A stretch of DNA of 64,000 nt from Kaistella antarctica (GCF_900109615.1 NZ_FOIX01000002.1:682001-746000), one strand, 5' to 3'; counted from the stretch's first letter, positions 25,450-34,850 are shown. The notes: generated by a model from the sequence alone, not told the origin. Program-made: numbers and translations.

Positions 25450-26148
25450 ATGCTAAATAGAATTTTTTTACTGCTAATGTTGTGTTCAGGATTGAAATTT
25501 TCCGCTCAAAAGAAAAATATCTCCAGTTATAACGTGATTAATGTGAGTTATAAATGGAGCAGTAAATTTTTTGTTTACGCAGAAGGCCAGGTTCGTGGGA
25601 CTGCAGATTTTACTTATCCAGATTATTATGAACTTAAGGGTGGACTTGGTTATGAATTAACAGATCAGCACAAACCGCTAATTGGTATTGGTCGGTATGT
25701 TAACTATAAAAATCATAGTTTGGATAAGGAAGAATTTCGCCTTTGGTTACAGGATTCTTATGAGTTCCAAGCCGGAAAGTTCGAATTTGAAAATCGTGTT
25801 CGAGCCGAGAAGAGCTGGTTTTATGCACCTTTAACAGATGAACATTCTGATCGAATTAGGTTGCGCTATCGATTGAATATTTCGGTTCCTTTAAATTCTG
25901 AAAAAATTAAACCAGGAACCATTTCTGCAAATGTTTATGATGAAGTTTTTTTCGTCACCACGGAAAAACCGCTGTTCGCACGCAATAGAGTTTATGGTGG
26001 ATTTAGTTACCAAATCGATAAAAATTTCGGTCTAGCATCTGGTTATTTGTGGCAGCGCGAATTCGCTTTAACTGGTAATAAAAATCTGCATTTTTTATAT
26101 CTCGCTTTGTCTCTTAAATTGGATAGCAGCAAATCAAAGAAAGAGTAA
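25450..26148 (+). CDS. DUF2490 family protein, copy 2
   Basis: 232 residues with a signal peptide ending near LKFSAQ. It aligns along its full length with the preceding gene: FVYAEGQVRGTADFTYPDYY, HKPLIGIGRYVNYKNHS, RIRLRYRLNIS, PGTISANVYDEVF. A tandem duplication is the simplest explanation, with clear divergence since. A predicted outer-membrane barrel of unknown function. Confidence 0.85.
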   Translation: MLNRIFLLLMLCSGLKFSAQKKNISSYNVINVSYKWSSKFFVYAEGQVRGTADFTYPDYYELKGGLGYELTDQHKPLIGIGRYVNYKNHSLDKEEFRLWLQDSYEFQAGKFEFENRVRAEKSWFYAPLTDEHSDRIRLRYRLNISVPLNSEKIKPGTISANVYDEVFFVTTEKPLFARNRVYGGFSYQIDKNFGLASGYLWQREFALTGNKNLHFLYLALSLKLDSSKSKKE

Positions 26149-26210
26149 TTAGAATTCGCTAAGTGATGTTGGTAACTTTTTGATTGAAAAGGTTTTTATC
26201 ACCCAAAATA

Positions 26211-26242
26211 TTGCATTTTTTAGGGTTTAATTTATATATTTG
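26211..26242 (+). promoter_or_regulatory. dnaN promoter
   Basis: TTG at 26211-26213, a 21-nt spacer and TATATTTG at 26235-26242. The transcript start is near 26247, upstream of the ATG at 26267. Confidence 0.65.
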
Positions 26243-26266
26243 TGAAATTAATAATAATTGATTTTT

Positions 26267-27397
26267 ATGAAATTTATTGTTTCAAGTAGTGAATTACAGA
26301 AAGCCCTTCAAACCGTGAGCGGAGTTATTTCCAACTCACAGTCAAGGCCAATTTTGGAAAACTTTTTGTTTGAAATTGAAAAAGATATCCTGAAAATTAC
26401 CGCTTCTGATGGCGAGACGACTTTGATTACTTCTTTGGAGGTGAAGTCTGACGTTGAAGGTAAGATTGCAGTTCCCGCAAAAATATTTCAAGAATTTGTG
26501 AAAACTTACGGTGACCAACCTTTAACGCTTTCTGTGAAAGACGCTGAAGATGGAAACGGAAAATTGCTCGAAATTTTGGATGAGAAAGATAACTTCGCGG
26601 TGGCCTTAGATCACGCAGAAGATTATCCAGAAATCCCTGAATTTGATGCAGCTCAAAGTGTAACAATTTCTGCAGGTATTTTATCTGAAGCTTTAAATAA
26701 TACTTTATTTGCGACCAGTAATGATTCTCTTCGTCCAGTGATGACAGGAGTTTTATTCCAGTTCAAAGAAGATGAAACCAATTTCGTTTCTACCGATTCG
26801 CACCGTTTGGTGGTTTATAAAAGAACCGACTTAATGAATGCTGAACCCGTAGAATTTATTATGCCTAAAAAACCTTTGGCAATTTTCAAAAGCATTTTAG
26901 CTTCTTCTAACGAAGATGTTTCTATTGAGTTTAATGAAAATATGGCGAAGTTCACTTTCGGAAATAACATCTGGATTTGTCGTTTGATTGATGGTAAATA
27001 TCCAAATTATTCAGCGGTTATTCCAAAAGAAAATCCAAATGTCTTGACGATTAATAGAAGCCTTTTATTGAATTCAATCAGAAGAGCTTCGATCATGTCG
27101 AACAAATCTACGAACCAAGTTCGTTTCAAATTATCCGGAAACATTCTTCATTTACACGCGGAGGATACTGAGTTTGCTAACAAAGCAGATATGCAGATTC
27201 CGTGTGATTACAATGGTGAAGATATCAATATTGGTTTCAGTTCTAAATTTTTAACAGAAATGTTATCGGTGCTTTCTGCTGATGATATTACGATGAAAAT
27301 GTCGCAACCAAACAGACCCGGAATTATAGAGCCAGTTGATGGTTTAGAAGATCAGGAAAAATTACTGATGCTTTCAATGCCGGTTATCGGAATGTAA
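26267..27397 (+). CDS. dnaN: DNA polymerase III beta subunit (sliding clamp)
   Basis: 376 residues from the ATG at 26267 (MKFIVSSSELQKALQTVSGV). A TTG nine bases upstream would add three residues and is less likely. The three clamp domains are intact, with SRPILENFLFEI, DSLRPVMTGVLFQF, STDSHRLVVYK and the C-terminal LMLSMPVIGM. It encircles DNA and tethers the replicative polymerase. It stands alone with its own promoter and a strong terminator. Confidence 0.96.
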   Translation: MKFIVSSSELQKALQTVSGVISNSQSRPILENFLFEIEKDILKITASDGETTLITSLEVKSDVEGKIAVPAKIFQEFVKTYGDQPLTLSVKDAEDGNGKLLEILDEKDNFAVALDHAEDYPEIPEFDAAQSVTISAGILSEALNNTLFATSNDSLRPVMTGVLFQFKEDETNFVSTDSHRLVVYKRTDLMNAEPVEFIMPKKPLAIFKSILASSNEDVSIEFNENMAKFTFGNNIWICRLIDGKYPNYSAVIPKENPNVLTINRSLLLNSIRRASIMSNKSTNQVRFKLSGNILHLHAEDTEFANKADMQIPCDYNGEDINIGFSSKFLTEMLSVLSADDITMKMSQPNRPGIIEPVDGLEDQEKLLMLSMPVIGM

Positions 27398-27429
27398 GAA
27401 CATCCCTTTAAATAATTGTACTAAATATT

Positions 27430-27468
27430 AATTGAGATTCAAAGTTTTTGAATCTCAATTTTTTTTTA
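27430..27468 (+). terminator. Rho-independent terminator of dnaN
   Basis: AATTGAGATTCAAA pairs with TTTGAATCTCAATT, a 14-pair perfect stem, followed by a T run. Confidence 0.9.
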
Positions 27469-27557
27469 AACTCCAAAATCACGATATTTGCACCTTTCCA
27501 ATTTCAATATCTTTATTAAAGAAATGGGAAATATAACATCTGAAATTTACGACAGAA

Positions 27558-29960
27558 ATGAAAATCTCACACAACTGGCTTCAAGAATATATTAAAACTG
27601 ATTTAAAATCGGAAAAGATTGGCGAATTTCTGACCGATATTGGTTTGGAAGTAGAAGGAATCGATCCTTTTGAATCGGTTAAAGGAAGTCTGGAAGGAAT
27701 TGTTGTGGGGAAAGTTTTGACTTGCGAACAGCATTCAAATGCTGATAAATTAAAAGTTACGACCGTTGATGTTGGAGCTGGAAAGATCTTAAATATAGTT
27801 TGTGGTGCTCCCAATATTGCGGCTGGACAAACTGTTCCTGTCGCAGTAGTTGGCACTAAGATCTACGGAAAAGATGGAAGCTCTTTCGATATTAAAGAAG
27901 CCAAAATCCGAGGTGAAGTTTCGCAGGGAATGATCTGCGCAGAAGACGAAATGGGTCTGAGTGACGATCACGGCGGAATCATGATTTTGGATGAAACTAA
28001 ATATGAAGTTGGTAAAAATTTCGCGGATTATTTTGATTTGACGAACGATAAAGTTTATGAAATTGGTTTAACGCCAAACAGAACTGATGCAATGTCGCAT
28101 TATGGTGTTGCCAGAGATTTGAATGCTTATTTAAGTACGCATCAACTTCCTGCTGATTTCGTAAAAGTTATTTCACACCCTTTAAATAATGAAGGAACGA
28201 CTGATTTTCAGATTGAAGTGGAAGATTCCGAATTATGTCCAAGATATATTGGTGCCATCATAGAAAATGTGGAGGTGAAAACTTCGCCAGACTGGTTGAA
28301 AAACCGGTTGAAAGCAATTGGATTAAGTCCGATTAATAATATTGTTGATATTACAAATTATATTCTTCACGCATTTGGTCAGCCACTTCATGCATTTGAC
28401 GCTGATAAAATTGCTGGTAAAAAAGTAAAAGTTGGCGTGAGTGAAAAAGGATCAAAATTCACAACGTTAGATGGAGTTGAAAGAACTTTGAACGGAACTG
28501 AAATCATGATTAAAGACGGCGAAAATAACCCAATGTGTATTGCGGGAGTTTTCGGTGGACAAAGCTCAGGCGTTTCAGAAAATACCAAAACCATCTTTTT
28601 AGAAAGTGCTTATTTTAATCCGATTGGAATTAGAAAAGGCGCCAAACTTCATGCTTTGAATACCGATGCTTCTTTCCGTTTCGAACGTGGCGTAGATCCT
28701 AATTTAACGAGAACTGCTTTGACGCACGCGGTGCAAATGATTTCAGAAATCGCTGGTGGAAAAATGGTTGGGGAACTTTTGGAACATTATCCTACAAAAA
28801 TTGAAGACCATTATATCATTCTTCGTTTTTCGAAAGTCGAGCAGATTTTAGGAACAAAAATTCATCATGAGAAAATTAAAGAAATTCTGAAGTCCTTAGA
28901 AATCACGATTTTAAATGATATTCAAAACGGATTAGAACTTTCCGTTCCGGCTTATCGTGCTGATGTGACGAGAGAAATCGATGTGATCGAAGAGATTTTA
29001 AGAATCTACGGTTACAATAAGATTGATTCTCCGCAAAAAATTTCTTTTACCCCAGTTAAATTAAGTTTTGATGATCAAGATGCTTTAGAGAACTCTTGGG
29101 CAAGAACTTTACAAAGTAATGGTTTCAACGAAGTAATGAATAATTCTTTAACTTCTGTAAAAGATGAAACTGATGCTGTCAAACTATTAAATCCTTTAAG
29201 TGGAGATTTGTCCTTTATGAGAAAGTCTTTACTGGAAGGACTTTTGGAAAATGCAGATTATAATATTAAAAGGAAAAATCAAAATATTAAGTTCTTTGAA
29301 TTCGGTAAAATCTACCACAAAAAACAAACGTATTTAGAGAGAAAACAACTGGCAATTTTAGTGTCAGGAAGAGATGAAGCAGAAAACTGGTTGCAGCCAA
29401 AATCCGTGACAGATTTCTACCATTTGAAATCTTATGTGAAAGTTCTTTTGAATATTTTGCCAGTTTCGATTGAAGAGAAGTATTTAGAAGACGTGCGTTT
29501 TTCTGATGCAATTGAATTATTAGTGAAGGGAAAAACCGTGGCGAGACTAGGAAAAGTTTCTCCAGAATCATTGAAGGATGCCGACATCGACCAGGAATGT
29601 TTCTACGCCGAGATTGAGTTGGAAGTTGCTCAGAGTTTTAGAACCAAAGAGAATTTGAAATTTAAAGATATTCCAAAATTCAATAAAACCAGAAAAGATT
29701 TGGCTTTGTTGATTGATAAAAACGTGACGTATGCTGATCTTTATAAAGCAGCCAGAAGCAATCCTTCCAAATATTTGAAAAACATTAATCTGTTTGATGT
29801 GTATGAAGGTAAGAATCTTCCGGAAGGTAAAAAGTCGTACGCCATGAGTTTTGAATTATTAAACGAAGAAAAAACTTTAGAAGATAAAGATATTACGGAA
29901 GTGATGAATTCTTTAATTAAAACGTTCCAGAAAGAATTTTCTGCGGAGCTAAGATCTTAG
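27558..29960 (+). CDS. pheT: Phenylalanyl-tRNA synthetase beta subunit
   Basis: 800 residues, full family length. In order: the N-terminal wing (MKISHNWLQEYIKTDL), a tRNA-binding OB fold (EHSNADKLKVTTVDVG, GAPNIAAGQTVPVA), the B3/4 editing domain (NRTDAMSHYGVARDLNAYL), B5, a catalytic-like core and the C-terminal ferredoxin-fold anticodon-binding domain (FPKFNKTRKDL-type region, DVYEGKNLPEGKKSYA). With PheS, encoded elsewhere, it charges tRNA-Phe. The single gene ends at a hairpin. Confidence 0.97.
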   Translation: MKISHNWLQEYIKTDLKSEKIGEFLTDIGLEVEGIDPFESVKGSLEGIVVGKVLTCEQHSNADKLKVTTVDVGAGKILNIVCGAPNIAAGQTVPVAVVGTKIYGKDGSSFDIKEAKIRGEVSQGMICAEDEMGLSDDHGGIMILDETKYEVGKNFADYFDLTNDKVYEIGLTPNRTDAMSHYGVARDLNAYLSTHQLPADFVKVISHPLNNEGTTDFQIEVEDSELCPRYIGAIIENVEVKTSPDWLKNRLKAIGLSPINNIVDITNYILHAFGQPLHAFDADKIAGKKVKVGVSEKGSKFTTLDGVERTLNGTEIMIKDGENNPMCIAGVFGGQSSGVSENTKTIFLESAYFNPIGIRKGAKLHALNTDASFRFERGVDPNLTRTALTHAVQMISEIAGGKMVGELLEHYPTKIEDHYIILRFSKVEQILGTKIHHEKIKEILKSLEITILNDIQNGLELSVPAYRADVTREIDVIEEILRIYGYNKIDSPQKISFTPVKLSFDDQDALENSWARTLQSNGFNEVMNNSLTSVKDETDAVKLLNPLSGDLSFMRKSLLEGLLENADYNIKRKNQNIKFFEFGKIYHKKQTYLERKQLAILVSGRDEAENWLQPKSVTDFYHLKSYVKVLLNILPVSIEEKYLEDVRFSDAIELLVKGKTVARLGKVSPESLKDADIDQECFYAEIELEVAQSFRTKENLKFKDIPKFNKTRKDLALLIDKNVTYADLYKAARSNPSKYLKNINLFDVYEGKNLPEGKKSYAMSFELLNEEKTLEDKDITEVMNSLIKTFQKEFSAELRS

Positions 29961-29982
29961 ACTAATCCTTTAATAAAATACA

Positions 29983-30015
29983 AAAAGCATTTCTGAAAAG
30001 AGATGCTTTTCTGTT
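29983..30015 (+). terminator. Terminator of pheT
   Basis: AAAAGCATTTCT pairs with AGAGATGCTTTT (one G-T pair) around GAAA, followed by a T-rich run. Confidence 0.7.
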
Positions 30016-30094
30016 TTTGGGTAAGAGATTAAATCCTGCTGCAAGTCATTAAATCAATATAATTACTTAAATTTACGGTATTAAAATTTTAAAA

Positions 30095-30532
30095 ATGAAA
30101 GCAATTCACTTCCCACAGAAGAATATTTTCAGAAATATTTCCTTAGCCATTTTTACAGCTGCTACAATTGTTTCGTGTTCAACAATTGCGACTTCAAAAT
30201 CGAAAGTAGGCGCTCCACAGCCTAACATTGTTGATACGCAATGGACCTTAGCTGATAACGTAAAAGGTAAAAAAGCGACTTTGGTTATTGAATCTGCGAG
30301 AATTACGGGCAATGGCGGTTGTAACAATTATTTCGGCGAGCTGATGATCGACCGTACGGTTGGTAATTTTTCAACTAAGAATATCGGCGCTACCAAAATG
30401 GCCTGCGACAATATGAGTGAAGAAACAAACTATTTCAGCATGTTGGGTGCTGCTACCAAATATGTGGTGAACGGAACAACTCTGGAATTGTACAAGGACA
30501 AACTTTTACTGTTGAAGTTTACCAAGTTATAG
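30095..30532 (+). CDS. META-domain lipoprotein (HslJ-like)
   Basis: 145 residues. The N-terminal signal has the lipobox IVSC. Residues 45-145 form a META domain: DTQWTLADNVKGKK, RITGNGGCNNYFGE, NIGATKMACDNMSEETNYF and a C-terminal LELYKDKLLLLKF. Related proteins are small envelope proteins (HslJ in E. coli is linked to stress and novobiocin resistance); the function here is unknown. It converges on the small acidic protein gene through a shared terminator. Confidence 0.85.
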   Translation: MKAIHFPQKNIFRNISLAIFTAATIVSCSTIATSKSKVGAPQPNIVDTQWTLADNVKGKKATLVIESARITGNGGCNNYFGELMIDRTVGNFSTKNIGATKMACDNMSEETNYFSMLGAATKYVVNGTTLELYKDKLLLLKFTKL

Positions 30533-30556
30533 ATTTAACTATAACCTATTTCACAT

Positions 30557-30590
30557 AAAAAAAGGAACTCTAATTGGAGTTCCTTTTTTA
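30557..30590. terminator. Bidirectional terminator between convergent genes
   Basis: AAAAAAAGGAACTC pairs with GAGTTCCTTTTTTT around TAATTG. It gives T runs on both strands and so serves the META lipoprotein and the acidic protein gene. Confidence 0.85.
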
Positions 30591-30599
30591 TTTGTCTAT

Positions 30600-30845
30600 T
30601 TATTCTTCGTCTTCGTCCTCTTCATCGTATTTGGCGAGTTCTTCATCGCACCATTTGAAAGCTGCTTCGACTACTTTGGTAGCTTCGTCTGCTACTGTTT
30701 CTTCGTCATCGCCTTCTAGATCGTCGAACCATTCAACTTCCTCTTCCTCAACATTCAAAACAAATCTTGGGTATTCGGTGTGAACTACGAATAGATCTTC
30801 AGGAAAATCTGAATTGTCTGCTAATAAAAACTTTGGTAATTTCAT
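30600..30845 (-). CDS. Small highly acidic protein
   Basis: 81 residues, of which about 31 are Asp or Glu, ending YDEEDEDEE. It starts MKLPKFLLADNSDFPEDLFV and has a recognisable folded-looking core (FVVHTEYPRFVLNVEEEEVE, TKVVEAAFKWCDEELAKY). Similar short acidic proteins are common in flavobacteria, but I know of no assigned function. It has a good -7 box 23 nt upstream and a terminator, so it is a real gene. An open frame on the opposite strand is a shadow made of Ser codons. Confidence 0.8.
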   Translation of the reverse strand: MKLPKFLLADNSDFPEDLFVVHTEYPRFVLNVEEEEVEWFDDLEGDDEETVADEATKVVEAAFKWCDEELAKYDEEDEDEE

Positions 30846-30868
30846 TTTCTTAATGTTTATAACTGGGT

Positions 30869-30876
30869 CAAAGATA
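30869..30876 (-). promoter_or_regulatory. -7 box of the acidic protein gene
   Basis: Minus-strand TATCTTTG, full consensus. The predicted 5' UTR is about 17-20 nt. Confidence 0.5.
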
Positions 30877-30884
30877 ATAATTAT

Positions 30885-32204
30885 TTATTGAAATTGATTC
30901 TTGTCGATTTTAATTTTTTGTAAAACCTTGTATTTTGTTAAAGTATTATTTTTGAGCGTATCATTTGGTTTAAAGGTTACTTTAACATTAGGATTCACCG
31001 TGCTGATCAATTCTGCGATTCTAATTTTATCCATTTCTTCCTCGCTTTCCATGAAGAAATTAACGCGTCCATTTTCTAAATTTTCAGCTTGCAAAAAAGT
31101 TTTTATTTTTTCTCTGTTTTCTAAATATTTTCCCCGAGAAAGATATGTAAAGGTAAACCCTGTTAGTAAACTTAAGAACGTAATTGCATAAGTCAGCTTA
31201 CCAAAAACATCATATAACTTTTTAAAATACACCAACCATATAGAAAGGGTAAATGGTGCTAAAAGACGATAATCTAACGGGTTAACAGAATAGAAATATT
31301 GAATAAAAAAAGAGCAGGCGATTCCAATTCCCCCAATAGTTAAAAAGAATTTTTCGGTCTCAGTCAATTTGTTTCTAAAGAAGAGAAATAGCATCAATAT
31401 AATATTCAGTAACCCAATTCCTATAATTCCGTAATTAACGATTCCTCCGGCTGGGTTTAGAATATGAATGAACGGATTAAAAACCGTCGTCAATCCTTCA
31501 AAAAGTTCTTTTAATAATTGCGAAGTTGGATGCAAGCCGATTTCTAAAAAGCTATCGACGTACTTTTCATTAAAGTGATCAATGAACAAAAACTTATATA
31601 AGATCACGAAAATCAAACCGATAATTCCCGAATATATAAACGTTTTCCCAGACGATTTTTTATAATTGAAAACTCCGAAAAATCCAGTCGCAAACATGAT
31701 GAATAGCGCAGGATAGCGAATATTGTACAACGCAATTAAAGCTAAACTTAAATATAGAATTGCAGATGATCCTTTTAGCTTTTCAGTAATAATTTGCTGA
31801 GCTAAATAAAGAAAAACAAATACAACTGGCAAAATAAGCGTTTCGCTCATCGTATAAGAAAAGATAGAGACAAAACTAAAAAGTCCACCAATTAAAATGA
31901 TTTCTTTCAAATAGAATTTCTTTATCCAGGCGAAAAAAACGAGAAATAAATACGCTAAAATTCCGATGGTTTTACTTGCCCAAAATTCATCAAGTCCAAA
32001 CAAGGTTAAAAACTTTAAACTCAGTGGATATCCAAGTGGAGTAGTTGTATTATCAATTTCTGGAAATACTTTCGAGGTTCGCATATACCGAATCGAGTCG
32101 GGATTTACGCGTCCTTTTTCATTCAACAAAAAACGAAGAATGGTCATCACAAAAGTTGTAATGACCAATATTATTTGGATAATTCTTTCCTGGTTTTTTT
32201 TCAT
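30885..32204 (-). CDS. Multi-spanning membrane protein, possibly glycosyltransferase-like
   Basis: 439 residues with about nine to ten hydrophobic segments and a hydrophilic C-terminal tail of about 80 residues. An early loop holds RVNPDSIRYMRTSKVFPE, whose acidic and aromatic residues after the first membrane segment recall PMT/ArnT-type GT-C glycosyltransferases. No full signature was recognised. It lies 39 nt behind the dehydrogenase gene on the same strand. A role in polysaccharide or lipid glycosylation is a guess. Confidence 0.7.
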   Translation of the reverse strand: MKKNQERIIQIILVITTFVMTILRFLLNEKGRVNPDSIRYMRTSKVFPEIDNTTTPLGYPLSLKFLTLFGLDEFWASKTIGILAYLFLVFFAWIKKFYLKEIILIGGLFSFVSIFSYTMSETLILPVVFVFLYLAQQIITEKLKGSSAILYLSLALIALYNIRYPALFIMFATGFFGVFNYKKSSGKTFIYSGIIGLIFVILYKFLFIDHFNEKYVDSFLEIGLHPTSQLLKELFEGLTTVFNPFIHILNPAGGIVNYGIIGIGLLNIILMLFLFFRNKLTETEKFFLTIGGIGIACSFFIQYFYSVNPLDYRLLAPFTLSIWLVYFKKLYDVFGKLTYAITFLSLLTGFTFTYLSRGKYLENREKIKTFLQAENLENGRVNFFMESEEEMDKIRIAELISTVNPNVKVTFKPNDTLKNNTLTKYKVLQKIKIDKNQFQ

Positions 32205-32243
32205 GAAAAAGAATCCTGTGCTATTTTTAAGAATTGGTTTTGA

Positions 32244-33137
32244 TTATTTAGCAAACATTTTTGCAACCTTCTCGGCTTTTCTACTTTCCGAATAATCATA
32301 AAATCCTTCGCCAGATTTCACGCCTAATTTCCCGGCAGCCACCATATTCACTAACAATGGATTCGGCGCATATTTCGGGTTTTTAAAACCGTCGTACATA
32401 ACATTTAGAATTGCTAAACAAACGTCTAATCCAATAAAGTCTGCCAGTTGAAAAGGTCCCATCGGATGAGCCATTCCCAATTTCATTACCGTATCGATTT
32501 CTTCAACGCCAGCAACTCCGTTGTATAAAGTCTCGATGGCTTCATTGATCATCGGCATCAAAATTCTGTTGGCTACAAATCCAGGATAGTCATTCACTTC
32601 TGTGGGAACTTTTCCTAAAGTTTTACTCATCTCATAGATCTCGTCAAAAGTTTCTTTCGAAGTAGAGTAGCCTTTGATGATTTCCACCAATTTCATAATC
32701 GGCACTGGATTCATAAAGTGCATTCCAATCACCTTGTCTGGACGATTCGTCACCGACGCAATTTTAGTAATCGAAATAGAAGAAGTATTGGTCGCCAGAA
32801 TACAATTCTCTGGAGCTAGTTCATCCATTTGTTTGAAGATTTTCAACTTCAAATCTAGGTTTTCGGTGGCCGCTTCAACGATTAAATCAGCTTTCCACCC
32901 ACAATCTGCTAAATTGGTGAAAGTAGTAATGTTACTGAGAGTCGTTGCTTTTTGGTCTTCCGTCATATTTCCCTTAGAAATAATCCGGTTCAGATTTTTG
33001 GTAATTGTTGCAATCCCTTTATCTAATGCTCCTTGTGAAACATCAACTAAACTTACTTGAAATCCGGTCTGTGCAAACGTGTGTGCAATTCCGTTTCCCA
33101 TGGTTCCTGCGCCAATTACGACAATATTTTTATCCAT
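32244..33137 (-). CDS. 3-hydroxyacyl-CoA (3-hydroxybutyryl-CoA) dehydrogenase
   Basis: 297 residues. The Rossmann NAD site is IGAGTMGNGIAHTFAQTGF at the N-terminus. Catalytic and family motifs follow: LATNTSSISIT, KVIGMHFMNPVPIM, EVNDYPGFVANRILMPMINEA and MGPFQLADFIGLD. Length and motifs match HBD/PaaH enzymes, which oxidise (S)-3-hydroxyacyl-CoA with NAD in beta-oxidation or butyrate-type metabolism. It sits 10 nt behind the M23 peptidase gene, so it is probably cotranscribed, although the functions seem unrelated. Confidence 0.93.
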   Translation of the reverse strand: MDKNIVVIGAGTMGNGIAHTFAQTGFQVSLVDVSQGALDKGIATITKNLNRIISKGNMTEDQKATTLSNITTFTNLADCGWKADLIVEAATENLDLKLKIFKQMDELAPENCILATNTSSISITKIASVTNRPDKVIGMHFMNPVPIMKLVEIIKGYSTSKETFDEIYEMSKTLGKVPTEVNDYPGFVANRILMPMINEAIETLYNGVAGVEEIDTVMKLGMAHPMGPFQLADFIGLDVCLAILNVMYDGFKNPKYAPNPLLVNMVAAGKLGVKSGEGFYDYSESRKAEKVAKMFAK

Positions 33138-33147
33138 TTTTAAATTT

Positions 33148-33966
33148 TTAATAATTTTTAGTATAACTTTTTCCTTCTTCTAAAAGTGTTGCTTCACTTT
33201 CAGAGGTTTTAAATTTCGTTTTTATAAAGGTTCTTTTTCCATCAATTCTGTTGATGAATACCGCAAAATGCAAATGTGGTCCACTTGCAAAACCCGTACT
33301 TCCGCTGTAACCGATAAGTTGGTCTTTTTTTACGAGATCACCTTTTGTAACGATTGCACCTTGGTATTTTAAGTGAGAATAGTCGGCGAAAGTGCCATCG
33401 CTATGTATGATGATAATTTTGTTATTGTATTTTGCGCAGGAAATATCGGGACAACTTCTCGTGTTATTATTGATGACGACCACCGCAATTCCGTCACGAG
33501 CTGCTACGATTGGAGCTCCAATTTTTAAATCAAAGTCTAAGGCAAATTCATTCTGATGCGAAAACTTGCCATCATATCCCTGGAAGATCGATTGTGTTTT
33601 TCCTTTTTCGAAAGGCAAGGAATAGATGTAGTCATCATCAAAGGTTTCCTGAAGTGCATTTCCGAAATTATAGGAATTGGAGTAAGAAAAAGAATTGCCT
33701 TCATTTGCTTTTATGGGAGCTAACTTTGCAATCAAAAACTTTCGGGTTTTCGGCGGAATAACTACTATTTCATCATTAGGAAGCGTGCTAGTCAGATTCT
33801 TTAATTTGAATTGAAATTGTGCAGACATCGGCATTTCTTCCTTATTATCTGCGTAGATGAAAACTTCTCGGTTAACAACTTCATTATAAAATTGAATGTC
33901 CCATTTTTCTTGCGCAAATAGCAAGGTTTGAATCAACAGAAATCCTAATAGAAAAATTCTTTTCAT
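33148..33966 (-). CDS. M23 family (LytM-like) metallopeptidase
   Basis: 272 residues with a signal peptide (LIQTLLFAQ). The C-terminal half is a peptidase M23 domain: the first zinc ligands in SHQNEFALDFDLKIGAPIVA, then GDLVKKDQLIGYSGSTG and the HxH motif in SGPHLHFAVFI. It probably cleaves peptidoglycan peptide bridges in the periplasm. Its ATG overlaps the stop of the beta-lactamase gene by four bases (ATGA), so translation is likely coupled. This links two cell-wall-acting proteins in one transcript. Confidence 0.9.
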   Translation of the reverse strand: MKRIFLLGFLLIQTLLFAQEKWDIQFYNEVVNREVFIYADNKEEMPMSAQFQFKLKNLTSTLPNDEIVVIPPKTRKFLIAKLAPIKANEGNSFSYSNSYNFGNALQETFDDDYIYSLPFEKGKTQSIFQGYDGKFSHQNEFALDFDLKIGAPIVAARDGIAVVVINNNTRSCPDISCAKYNNKIIIIHSDGTFADYSHLKYQGAIVTKGDLVKKDQLIGYSGSTGFASGPHLHFAVFINRIDGKRTFIKTKFKTSESEATLLEEGKSYTKNY

Positions 33967-34850
33967 TCCACTTCTTTTTTGCTAAAATAATCAAAAACAA
34001 GTTTAGAAATATCTGCAACCATTTTGGTGTTCGTCGTTTCGTTTTCCATAGAATCTGACACGAAAACGCTCAGTGCGTATTGCTTTCCGTTTAACAGCGT
34101 GATGATTCCAATATCATTTTCTGCAATCGTTAATCCCTTTTTATCTTTTCCGGAAGAGCCGGTTTTATGTGCGACCCAAGTTCCTTTTGGCAATTGAGCG
34201 ACGATTTTATTCGCGCCGGTGTTTGTTTCTAGCATGGTTTTCATTAAGAAATCCGTCGAACTTTTTGAGACGATTTTGCCGTCATAAAATTTCTTCAATA
34301 AAATATTTGCTGCATTGGTGGTAGTCCAGTTTCCGTAATGAAATTGGTGACCTTCATGCATTTTTTCTTCATTATAGATAATCTTAAAATCTTTAATGCT
34401 TTTTGAATTGATGAATTTTTGAACGGTTTCTGTTCCGCCAATTAATCTTAGCAAAATGTCGCACCCGTTATTGTCACTTTGTGCAACCGTATATTTAATT
34501 AGTTCACCTAAAGTCATATCAAAATTTCCCTCTGGATAATTTTCTCGAATTGGACTCCAGGTATTTTCTAAAAGTTCTTCTTTTTTAATATAGATATTTT
34601 GATCTACACTCAATTTTCCTTGATCAATGAGGTCTAAAACTGCTAAAGCAATATGAAATTTAAAAACACTCAACATCGGAAGTTTTTTATTGCCGTTGAT
34701 GTCAATCGATTGATTATTTTCGAAATCTAAAACCGAAACTCCAACGGTGGCGCTTTTGCCTTTTATGATTTGGTTGATTTCTTTTTTTAAAGATTGGGAA
34801 TAACCTAATAAGAAGAGAAATAGAGTAGTGATTATAAATGTTTTTTTCAT
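33963..34850 (-). CDS. Class A beta-lactamase, subclass A2 (CIA/CGA-like)
   Basis: 295 residues from the ATG at 34850 (MKKTFIITTLFLFLLGYSQS, a signal peptide); a longer in-frame ATG at 34886 lies inside an inverted repeat and is rejected. Active-site elements are intact: S61-V-F-K64 (SxxK), SDN at 125-127, the omega-loop region NEEKMHEGHQFHYGNW and KTG at 229-231. The QFHYGNW pattern with a long omega loop fits subclass A2 enzymes of Bacteroidota (CIA, CGA, CblA, PER, VEB). It hydrolyses penicillins and probably some cephalosporins; the spectrum cannot be inferred. The gene overlaps an M23 peptidase gene. A repeat-flanked nuclease element sits 32 bp upstream. Confidence 0.94.
   Translation of the reverse strand: MKKTFIITTLFLFLLGYSQSLKKEINQIIKGKSATVGVSVLDFENNQSIDINGNKKLPMLSVFKFHIALAVLDLIDQGKLSVDQNIYIKKEELLENTWSPIRENYPEGNFDMTLGELIKYTVAQSDNNGCDILLRLIGGTETVQKFINSKSIKDFKIIYNEEKMHEGHQFHYGNWTTTNAANILLKKFYDGKIVSKSSTDFLMKTMLETNTGANKIVAQLPKGTWVAHKTGSSGKDKKGLTIAENDIGIITLLNGKQYALSVFVSDSMENETTNTKMVADISKLVFDYFSKKEVE

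Noticed and set aside
30574-30783. Plus-strand Ser-rich open frame
   Set aside because: It is the complement of the acidic protein gene, whose GAA/GAT codons read as TTC/ATC and TCN on the other strand. The acidic gene has a promoter and a terminator.
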